A stretch of DNA of 64,000 bases from Adenophora triphylla var. japonica (lineage: Eukaryota > Streptophyta > Magnoliopsida > Asterales > Campanulaceae). Positions 31,701 through 41,156 of the stretch are shown piece after piece; position 1 is the stretch's first letter; each line of letters begins with the position of its first letter. The translations under genes and the position numbers were made by a program. The notes under the pieces were generated by a model. That model had not been told where the DNA came from. It saw only the letters and a program-made list of their open reading frames with translations, and ran no database searches. Where the stretch lies: positions 248,001 to 312,000 of the forward strand of contig JAFEMH010002515.1 of NCBI GenBank assembly GCA_022495995.1, written 5' to 3'.

Positions 31701-31971
31701 TGGCCACTCGCTTGTTCCCTACCTCGAAAATGATCTGGCCTTCATCGCTCAAGAAGATGAAGAAGACCACTGTGAGAAGTGGGAAGCTCCCCCTGTAATT
31801 GATAGAAATTTCGATGTGGTCTTGGCGGAGCTTGATGATCTTTGAAGCCATGGAGACAGATGAGCAAATCTATTCGGAGTCGGGTAAACCCTTGAGCCCT
31901 CAGCAACAAGATCCTATGATTGAAGATCAAGTTACCACCGACGATCAGACCAATGCCGACCTGGCCTCTTA
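28733..31971 (+). pseudogene. Antisense gene in the gypsy element (Transposase_28-like plus coiled coil)
   Basis: It runs opposite to gag-pol between pol and the 3' LTR. The frame at 29301-29585 reads IYTRKEFMKSTVDLHF, LPLDPFINEFTECANALPLQ and LGANTCRVLVCFAMVCRFLG. This resembles the putative gypsy-type transposon domain (Transposase_28), with a PLxPF...LPLQLxxNxxR...C core. A spliced exon after TGTAG (30315) starts a basic low-complexity part (30342-30660). A coiled coil rich in E, K, A and L follows at 31100-31560, ending near DDQTNADLAS at 31971. Several frame breaks and stops interrupt it. Such antisense extra reading frames are known from Tat-lineage elements; their role is unclear. Confidence 0.65.
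30105..30235. repeat. Short tandem duplication in an antisense-gene intron
   Basis: The stretch GCTCGTATGTAGAACTTAGT, continuing to TTAGCTCGTACATAGAACT, occurs twice, near 30116 and 30184. It lies in the presumed intron between about 30042 and 30315. Confidence 0.65.
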
Positions 31972-32227
31972 AATTATTTCAAGCAGCCTTGTAATGAACA
32001 AGTTCCAAACAATTTTTGCCTTTTTTGATTTAACATTATTCGAATGCCTTGGCCCAGTTTTTTGGGAGGCAAAATATTTTTGTAAATTAATTTTGTTCAA
32101 GTCTTAGCCCGTTTTGGGAGATTTATTTCTATCGTAGCTGACTTTTGTTTCCAGAATGTTGTATGCTTTTCATTCCATATTGTATGTCGAGCTAGATGTA
32201 GATAATATAAATGAGTTAATTTGAGCC

Positions 32228-32565
32228 TAGAGGCGACTTGATCTTGTTGGTGTAGTCGACCTCAGACTTGATTAACTTTTGTGAACAAGATTGACCATAA
32301 GTCGAACCTCGTTCACCCTTTCAACCGATTAAGAATCGAGTTAGTTGGAACGAAGTCGACTAAGAGTCGGACTTGTTAAATGAACAAAGCCGATTTAGAA
32401 TCGAGCTAAGATGAACTGACTAGGAGTCGAGTTAAGATGAACTGACTAAGAGTCGAGCTCATTAGAACAAAGTCGACTAAGAGTCGGACTTGTTAAGTAA
32501 TCAAAGCTGATTAAGAATCGAGCTTTGTTGGAACGAAGCTGACTAAGAGTCGAGCTTGTTGATAT
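32228..32565. repeat. GTCGACTAAGAGTCG minisatellite
   Basis: About a dozen degenerate copies of GACTAAGAGTCGAGCTTGTT, with AGAATCGAGCT variants, lie between the antisense gene end and the pol end. The core is rich in TCGA palindromes. No coding frame is kept. Confidence 0.75.
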
Positions 32566-32699
32566 TAATGTAACACTATGTTTGATCGAATAAACCGCTT
32601 CTTTTCATTGAAGTGGGAATCATGCTTTACATCAATTCGAAACTAGCTTTAACATAAACTTGAACTTTGAAATTGAAACTAGAAGTAGTATTTGATGAG

Positions 32700-35600
32700 G
32701 TGAGTAGCATGCCAAGTGATGTTTCAACTCGTCACCTCCGGATGAGCTATCATGTAGGTTCCTTCTTTGACGACTCGAGTGATCACATAGTGGACCTTCC
32801 CAGCTAGGAGATAGCTTGTTCTCGCCGGGTCCTTCTACCCGTTGCTTCAATCTTTCTTAACACATAATCTCCAACCCGGAATGACCTTGCTTTAACCCTC
32901 TTATCGTGGTAACTCTTAGTTCGCCGCTTGTAGTTGACCATTCGGAGGTAGCCGTCTCTCGCTTCGTCGATTAGATCCGTGTCGATCAATCTCGTTGTTA
33001 TCATTTTGCTCCCGATTGAAGAAAGTCACTCTAGCAATGGGAATCTCGAGCTCGCAGGTGCCATGGCCTCGATCCATATGTGAGAGCGAAAGGGGTTTCC
33101 CGTAGGCCCCCTCGAGTGGTTGTGCGAACCGCCCAAAGAGCAAGTGGGAGTTCGTCCAACCGCTTGTTGCGTCGACCTACGAGTCCCGTCTTGAGTGATG
33201 ATAGGACAAGTTTATTCGCCGCTTCGCCTTGCCCATTTCCTCGAGGGTAGGCGACGTAAGATTGCCAATGCTTGATTCCCACTCTGCTCATCTCTCGCTT
33301 CAAAGCTCGGAGAATTGCATCCGTTGTTCGATACTATGGCTCGAGGAAAACCAAATCGACACCAAATAAAATCATGAATGAAATTGATAGCATTTTCCTC
33401 TCGTGGATACGAGCTAATGGTTTGGCCTCAACCCATTTGGTGAAGTAGTCTATGGCCACTATCACGTACTTGCGGTTTCCTCGGGCGGGAGGGAAGGGTC
33501 CAATCGTGTCGACGCCCCACATATCAAATGGCCAAGCCGCGATCACAGTGAGTCTCGCTTCCGTTGTAGGCACATGGGGAAGGTTGGCAAACCTTTGGCA
33601 TTGATCACATTGCCGAACAAAGTTGTGAGTGTCGCCTCTCATGTGTGGCCGCAGTATCCCAACGTGATTAATTTGTCGGCCAAAGAGTCCCGGCCCCCAA
33701 GTGTCCACCACAAATTCCACTACGCACTTCGTGTATCAATAGGGCGACCTCTTGGGGATGGATGCACTTTAGCAATGGCCGAGTATAAGATCTTCTCGAA
33801 GCAATTCGCCTCCTTGAATGACATATCTCGGAGCTTTCTTTTTGATAGCTCGAGCCTTCTTCTCGTCCTCCGCGGCTCGCCACTTTGTAAGTATGCTTTC
33901 ATTTCCTCGATCCAACACTTCTCCCGAGTCCAATTTCTTGAGGGATCATCTATGCACCGAATTTTTACCCTCTCATAAGCCGGATTTTCGAGGAAGGAGA
34001 TAGGCTCGCCATGTGGCTCATCCGAAGTAGCAAGTTTCGAAAGGAGATCACCACTCGTTATCCTCTCTTCCAATCCTTTGAATCTCCTGTAATTCTAAGT
34101 CCTTTATTAGTTCCTTCACCAGTCGCAAAGTATTTGATGAGAGTAGAACCGAGCACTTCGTACTCGCCCCGACCCGGTTGATTATCAATTGTGAGTCACA
34201 GTAGGCCATGATCTTAGTCGCTCCAAAACACTTGGCATACTCGATAGCTGCAATCAAGGCTTCATATTCAGCTTGGTTGTTGGAAGCGTCAAATTTGAAC
34301 CTTAGCGATTCCTCGTATACAGTCCCAGACTCTGGCTCGACCAAGACAATTCCAGCTCCACTGACATTTTTGGTTGCTGACCCGTCTGAATAGACCTTCC
34401 AACAATCGATGGGTAGAGCGATGGCGACTTGTGACTCTGGCTCTTTTCCTTTGCCCTTTTCTTTTGGAGCTCGCTGCTCGTCATTTTCCTTGGTGAACGT
34501 AAGCTCGACCAAGAAGTCAGCTAGAGCTTGAGCCTTCAACGCCTTTCGAGGTCGATACTCAATGTCAAATTCAGTGAGGGCAATTGACCAATTGAGTAGT
34601 CGACCTGAACTCTCCGGCTTGTGCAGTATTTTTCTTAAAGGGGCATTGGTAAGAACCACGATTGGATGAGCCAGAAAATAAGCCCGTAACTTTCTTGAAG
34701 CTACGACTAGAGCATAAGCAACTTTCTCGCCGTTGTAATACCGCTTCCACATCTCGATAATGCTTGCTTGATATAGTACACGTGCTTCGAAGCCCTTCAT
34801 CCTCTCTAATCAATACCGCAAAGAATCGACTTGTCTCCTACGGATAGATACACAAATAAAGTCTCACCACCATCGGGCTGCGAGCGAGAGGTGGAGTAGC
34901 AAGATAATCCTTCAATTGTTGGAACGACGAATGACATTCGGTCGTCCATTCAAAACTTTTCGTCCCCTCAATGCTTTCAAGAAGGGTAGAGACCTTTCGC
35001 CGACTTTGATATGAAGCGACCAAGAGCCGCTACCCTTCCATTAAGTCGCCGCATCTCCTCGATAGTGGTGGGAGCCTTCATGTCGACTAAAGCCTTTATC
35101 TTCTCTCGGATTAGCTTCTATGCCCCTTCCGAGATACCATGAATCCCAAGAACTTGCCACCGCCACTCCAAACACACATTTACTGGGGTTGAGCTTCATG
35201 TCGTTTGCTCGTAAATTGGCGAATGTCTCCTTTAAGTCGACCACGTGACTCCCGGCCTTAGTTTTAATGACCATGTCGTCAACGTAGGCCTCCATATTTC
35301 GACCAACTGTGAGGCAAAGACCTTGTTCACCATCCTCTCGATATGTAGCTCCCGCATTCTTCAATCCAAAAGGCATCATATTATAGCGGTAGATGCCTCC
35401 ACCGCCCGAAATGCCGTCTTCACTATGTCATCCTCGTGCATCTTTATCTCGGTGGTATCCCGAGTAAGCATCCAGAAACCGAGAGTGGAATGACCAGCAA
35501 TGGAATCAACAAGCTTGTCAATTCTAGGAAGAGGATAGCTATCCTTCGGGGCAAGCTAGATTGAGAGTAGTGAAGTCGACACACATCCGCCACTTGCCAT

Positions 35601-36810
35601 TTGATTTCTTCACCATGACCACGTTGGCCAACCACGTTGTATGAGTGGCCTCTTTGATTATACCCGCACTCAAAAGTTTTGTACCTCTGCTTTGATAGCC
35701 TCTTCCTTGTCGCGAGCAAAACTTCTCAACTTTTGGGGTCTCGGCTTTATGGTCGGGTTGACTTCCACCGTGAACAGCCGACCTCCTCCTTGATTCCCCT
35801 CATGTCTTCTACTCTCCATGCAAAGACATCATTACTTTCCTTGAGTAGCTCGATGATTTTTGCTCGCTCCTCGACCGATAGCCGCTTCCCAATCCGAATT
35901 TTTGATCGGGGTAAGAAGGGTTGGTGACACGACTCTAGCTCCTCCACAGCCTTCTAGCTCTGGTCCATCTCTCGAATTGTAGAGTCTCCACTATGATCTC
36001 CCCGACCTTTTGTCTTTCCTCGCCTCCCAAGTGTGGAGCCTCCTCGCCTATCATATCATCAAGCTTGTCCGCAACCTTGCTGGTAGGGGCCCCCGAGTTA
36101 TTGTCTATCTCGGAGGCATGTGTCACCTATGACGACTTGATCAACCATAACTACATCTCGAATCGACCTCAGTGGTGTTAGAGTGACGTGTCGACTCAAG
36201 CATGACCTCGTCATTTGAGCGATAGGTCGACTCTACCACGTCGGTGATTGTTGACAACGGTAGTTTTGGTGATCGACCGAGACAGCCTTCAAGTAACCAT
36301 CGCCAGCTTCAATCTCCAGCTCCCTTTTCTTTCTTTCTCTCGTAACATGATCCGGATAAGCACGAGCCGTGCCTCAGACGCAACCCACTCCAAGAGTGTG
36401 GGGAACTTTACTCGCCGGTGAGGAATTGATGCTACCATTCCAAGAGCGACTCCGTCCAGAATTCCAAGTATGGCGGCATAGTCACTATTTACATCAATTA
36501 CGATAAATTGTACCTTCGAGACAATTACGAGGGGCCGGGCCTAGGTCGACGTCGAGCACTATCTCGGCCTTTAGCATCAACTCGGTGATTGGTGAAGCCC
36601 TCCAACCTCGCCATCATATCTCTCCAACTGTTCATCATTAAGGCCCATTTCCTTGAAAGTTTTGTAAAACAAAAATATCCTTGCAGCCCCCGTGTCGACT
36701 AAGAGTCTCGCTCGTCGTACATCCATCAATGAGACCTGGGATGACGAGAACTTGCTCCCTAGCCGCCATATTAGTTGCCAATTCATGGGGGTAGAAGCCG
36801 ATCGCCTCAT
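32700..36810 (-). pseudogene. Gypsy pol: protease, RT, RNase H and integrase, broken
   Basis: Read from high to low coordinates. The protease active site LLVDTGAARIF is near 36696. The pre-RT block RLSVEERAKIIELLKESNDV followed by FAW is near 35880. RT blocks KSNGKWRMCVDF (about 35590), MMPFGLKNAGATY (35379) and YVDDMV (35286) follow. RNase H has VYSDGSATKNVSGAG (34386) and ASNNQAEYEALIAA. The integrase zinc-binding CDQCQRFANLP lies near 33600. The core has GVDTIGPFPPARG and FTKWVEA (33500-33420) and GNGQGEAANK (33230). The C-terminal GDYVLRKIE block is near 32870. There are at least eight frame changes, so it is not functional. Confidence 0.9.
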
Positions 36811-36959
36811 CTCTTACTTTCTCTCCGGGAGGCACATGTGGGGCCTTATTGAGCCGGAATATCTTGTGCTTGATGGCCGTGTTGCTCGCTTGTTCAGCGA
36901 TGACCCCCGTGTTCCGCCCAGGGCCGCCTAGGTCCTTGTTGTCCACCCGCCGGCCGCTC

Positions 36960-38822
36960 ACCTCCCCTCTTGAGGTCTCTTCACATAAGCTTCGAGTCTC
37001 CCCGGTCGACCATCCTCCGGATGATACGCTTTAATCCCAAGCAATCCTCTCGTGAGATGACCGGTGTCTTTGTGGTAGTCGCAGATTTGCCGTTGTCCCT
37101 CCTAAACTTGTTGCCCGGGTTCACTGGGACCGGAGGAGCCGGCTCAACAGCTGCTCAAAATCTCCGTTCGACTCACCGTGAGGAGCGAAAGCTTCGGCAC
37201 CTTCTCTGTCGCCCTAGTTCTCGTTCTTTCCATTTTTATTGTTCCCCCATTCTTGTTGGAGTCTTTTTATCGTCGCCGACTTCAACCTTGGGGCTCTTAC
37301 CATTCTTCTTTTCTTTCCTTTCCTGGCCAGAGCGACATTGTATACCTTTTCAAACAACTCCCCGTCGAAGTTGTGACCGTTCGGACCGTGAGCTCGTAGT
37401 CCATGCCTTCGAGGAAATGCCACTTCGGAAGCAATTGATTACCTCCCCGTCTCGTGAGGTCTTCCTCTATCTTATCAACCATCTCTTTTGAACTTGGTGA
37501 AATAGCTCATCGAGCTTTCATTCTTACCCCCGCACCAAGTTATTCGGATCGTTGACGGTTATCTTTCGAGCTCCCGCAATCGAGAAGCGATCTAAGAATT
37601 TTGTTCTCAAGCATGCCCAAGTGGTGATACTACCAACAGCTCAAGCCATTGAACCAAGTTAGGGCCGCCCCAAGAAGTGTGCTCAGAGAGCTTTGCACAT
37701 GTTGTCATCCTCATTGGCGACAAAACACATAGTGGCTTCCGGATGGGATATGTGGCTCTTGGCATTTGTCGACCCGCAGTACTTCTCCGTAAGAGGCAAC
37801 CCGAAAGTAGGAGGAGGTCGACTATCTCTCGATTTCTTTTGGAAAAGGTCGAAGAGCAAAGTCAATTCGTTCAACCTTTCCCGTCTCTCTTTTTCTTCTC
37901 CTCCTCCCATTGCTCAAATTTCTTTTCATCAACAACCATTCTCTCGGCATCGGGTCTCTCATCTCCCGGAGGGGGAGCAAGATTGGACCTCTCGGCCTTC
38001 ACTTCGGGGGAGTCACCTGCCTACTCCTTCCGTCCCCGCGAGAATTGGTCCTTTCGATCTTATTGGAGATCTATGTCCTGCTTCTTCGAGGCGACCCGCG
38101 CCTCTCACAGCCAGACGGCGACCTCGCGCCTCGCGATCTCCATGTGGCGACTGCGCCTTTCCCCTCTCACAGCGACCTATGCCCATTTCTCGTCTCTTTG
38201 AGACCCCGATCTTCGTGCTGGGCCTGGGAAACATGCCTGCTTCTATTGGGCCGTTAACCGAGTCTCAAACCGACAGCCTCCCGCTCTCGTTTCGCTGAGG
38301 CTAGCTCTTAAATCGTTACTCGGCACATGAACTATAGTGGGAGCTCGACGTACCATTCTCGTCCTCGCCGTTCGTCCCACACCTTCATTTGGCCTAGCAC
38401 TCCCGGCCCGTTGCCCATTAGAAACTCCGAGCGGCGCCACTCTCTCGTAGCGTATGTCGGCACTGTTTCCGCTCCTCCACGGCTATTAAGTCGCCTGAAT
38501 GCGGGCTCGCTCCAAAGATCATTTCTTTCTTGCTCATGGTATGAGTGGAGGGTCCCGCCCGCTTCCCACATTAGCCTCGCCTGGGCCAGACAAGTTTTGG
38601 GTGAGGCGGAGCTCCTTGTCCTTCCATAGACGCTTTTCTCTCCTTGCATCCGGCAATCCCCTCGCCATCGCCCACGCCGTTAGAGCGTGTCGCCCTAGCA
38701 TGATGTCGTTGAGGAGGGGGAGGCGGAGGCAAATCTGCATTTCCAACGTTTGCATTGTTGTTGTTGTTCACTTCGTCGTGTCCAAGTGAAGCCTCGGATA
38801 CGTGTCCTTCTGGAGTCACCAT
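36960..38822 (-). pseudogene. Gypsy gag, broken
   Basis: A start at 38822 (MVTPEGHVSEASLGHDEV, then an Asn run and PPPPPP) fits a retroelement gag N-terminus. Fragments continue in several frames through 38234, 37910 and 37482. Near 37095-37050 the minus strand reads CDYHKDTGHLTRG, a damaged zinc-finger motif of the Tat-type CxYHxxxGHxTxxC. The region has many frame breaks and unusual GC-rich insertions, so domain limits inside gag cannot be set. Confidence 0.75.
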
Positions 38823-38886
38823 TGTTGCAGGTTGTTAAAAATTTTCGAGGTCAAGTTGAAGCACGTTTCCTACAATGGAACCAAAC

Positions 38887-39556
38887 CGATGCCGCAGAAA
38901 TGTGCTTATCAATCTTCCTCCACGTGGCAGATCGATCACCCGGCTTCTTGACTCGAAAATGTAACCCACGACTAGCCGGATGTGTCTCCTGCGACGACGC
39001 TCGGGCGTGAGAGTAAGATCACAGTTGTATATAGCTCAAAATGTATTGAATAATGAACTCAGAATACAAAATGGCAGTTACCTTTTTACCGTTTGGTAGT
39101 GATGAAGTATTTATAGGCAAGAGTGATGTATTTTTGGACAGGCGGCATGTCCTCCGAGATTATAGCTAGCGGGTTACTTCGTCAGCGTGGCACGCTGTCT
39201 ATAACGGTCCCCGATTTGTAGGGATGTAGTTGTGAGCATTGATTGACCAAATAAGCTTCGTGCAAGTGTCAGTCGTCACTTGCCGATTTAGGTCGAGGTC
39301 GCCACTCGTAGAATGGTCGATTTCGACCCGTCTGCAGGTGTAACATGGTTCGTACCCGAATAGTAGCATGGATCATGAGATCGGACTAAGTTAGGTCGGG
39401 ACCTGTAAGTCGGACCATGGGCTTAGTCGACTGATGTGTGAGATGGGCCTTGGGCCTTGTTCTGATTGGATTAGTTTCATTGAGAATGTGGGTGCCAACG
39501 CTATCTGAGATTGGGCTTTACTCGTTTGGCCCAATTCGACACTTTTGGTATGTTCA
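38887..39556 (-). repeat. Gypsy 5' LTR, 670 bp
   Basis: The last 180 bp (39377-39556) are the same as in the other LTR. Differences cluster at 39160-39200, 39256-39270 and 39320-39345. The inner terminal base pair is changed (CG instead of TG on the plus strand at 38887). The adjoining GTTTGGTTCC on the minus strand could be the primer-binding site, but its tRNA is not obvious. Confidence 0.92.
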
Positions 39557-39726
39557 TTAAATAATTTGTTTGATATATCGAACTAAAATAAACACATTAA
39601 CAATATTACCCCATCTAACTTATTAAATATATCAAAACCCACATTCATCACAATTAGGGGTGTAACCGAATTGAATAGGATCAAATTTATTAATACTTTA
39701 TTTACTATAATATTGTTATGATTGAT
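39557..39726. other. Unassigned flank of the gypsy element
   Basis: AT-rich and non-coding. It contains a 27-bp stretch (CAAATTTATTAATACTTTAT plus 7 more bases, at about 39683) that also occurs on the other side of the gypsy element near 27524. Confidence 0.5.
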
Positions 39727-39739
39727 AATGCCACGGTCG

Positions 39740-39960
39740 AATCATGCTTGCTTGGCTAAGCTTAATCCTCATTATATAACCAAGGCAACTCATCTTACTT
39801 TGATTTTTTTTCCATGTGGGATAAAGGCCAAGGCCAAGGCAAGGCCAAGGGAAGGCCAAGGTCGGCCGAGCTGAAGCAAGGCCAAGGCAGATTTCCCACA
39901 TTGAAAGAAAACGAATAAAAAATGGCCTTGACCTTGGTATATAATGAGGCTTCAAGTTCA
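39740..39960. repeat. GGCCAAGG foldback element, copy A
   Basis: CCTCATTATATAACCAAGG on the left and CCTTGGTATATAATGAGG on the right are inverted partners about 180 bp apart. Between them is a simple array of GGCCAAGG and GCAAGGCC. The same structure, with more GGCCAAGG copies, is at 44955-45212. Confidence 0.8.
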
Positions 39961-39983
39961 ACTTAGGTGTAATTATATTTATA

Positions 39984-40140
39984 TACATATACATATATAT
40001 TTATTAATATTAAATATACATATATATTTATTAATATTAAATATACATATATATTTATTAATATTAAATATACATATATATTTATTAATATTAAATATAC
40101 ATATATATTTATTAATATTAAATATACATATATAATTTTA
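39984..40140. repeat. 27-bp AT minisatellite, about 5-6 copies
   Basis: The unit TATACATATATATTTATTAA plus TATTAAA repeats with almost no variation. Because 27 is divisible by 3, both strands stay open (IHIYLLILN and YVYLILINI repeats), which is not evidence of a gene. Copy B at about 45238-45310 has only one or two degenerate units. Confidence 0.9.
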
Positions 40141-40703
40141 AATATAAAATATATATTCAACACCATTTCAACTCATCATCCTATACCCCACCACTTTTAT
40201 TTTATTTGATATTCTTTATTTTTATGATTAGTAAAAATATTATTATTATTATTATTATTATCATTTATAATTAAAAATAAATACTTCACACTTATTTAAT
40301 TTTTTACTAAAAAGACCATGAAAAATAAAAAACTAAAATTAACAAAAAAAAATAAAATTAACTAATGCATTCACGCGCCTCTTTAGGCCCGTGTAATTTA
40401 TGGCTTTCATAATTTTAACTAATAAAAAAATAAGAAACAAAATAAATCATTTACTATCCACTTTATTTGGGTAATTGTTAAGAAAAGTAATTTATTTTAT
40501 TTCATAAAAAATGACATTATAACTCATTTAGTTACTTTATATTTTGTTCTAATCTGTTTTAGTGTGTGTGCACATGTGTATTTTTAACATGATGTACAAA
40601 GCTTCTTAAATAAGCTACTCATTTTCAGTAATCTTTTTGCCCTTCATAGATTTTCAACCCTAACCAAGTAACTACAAATGTGCCCTTGTATATTTTAAAA
40701 CTG

Positions 40704-40704
40704 T

Positions 40705-40745
<41 letters not shown>
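40704..40745. repeat. (GA)n microsatellite
   Basis: About 20 GA repeats in copy A; the matching place in copy B (about 45875) has only a few. Confidence 0.95.
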
Positions 40746-40746
<1 letters not shown>

Positions 40747-41156
40747 AATTTATAACTAATTATTTTATGCTCATTTCTAAAAATATATTATATTCACTTA
40801 TAATATGAGTTATAAATTGATGAAAAAATTAGACCAAGAAACTAATCGAATTTTGGACTAAAATTTTAATATACTAATTTTCACATTTCTCAAATAAATG
40901 TCAAAAAAATAATTCAACAAATACCTACTTTCCAAAGGAAATAATATTAAATATACCAAAATTGTTTATACCTATATCAATATATGGTTCAAACGAAAGT
41001 AAAAAACGATGTTCATTTTTTTCATTAATGATTTTCACATAAACACGAATGTAAGATCAATAATAACAATAATATGGAAATCAACTATTACCAAAAAAAA
41101 ATGAAAATAACACAGGATAGCTTACATATTTGGGTCATCTTTCCCTCATATTATTA

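Larger units (their letters stand above)
27585..39556 (-). mobile_element. Ty3/gypsy LTR retrotransposon (Tat-like), 12 kb
   Basis: The target duplication TTAAA lies at 27580-27584 and 39557-39561. The LTRs are 27585-28244 (3' LTR) and 38887-39556 (5' LTR); coding runs on the minus strand. Order is gag, PR, RT, RNase H, IN, as in Ty3/gypsy, with no chromodomain seen. A gag motif of the CxYHxxTGHxT type and a 4-kb region between pol and the 3' LTR with an antisense gene suggest the Tat lineage. All protein-coding regions are broken. Confidence 0.93.

Noticed and set aside
37677..38298. Long plus-strand frames of 174 and 201 codons in the gypsy gag region
   Set aside because: They are opposite-strand shadows of GC-rich gag sequence; low-complexity Ser/Arg/Pro composition and no known domain.
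39944..40166. Open frames on both strands with IHIYLLILN or YVYLILINI repeats
   Set aside because: Product of a 27-bp AT minisatellite; both strands are open only because 27 is a multiple of 3.
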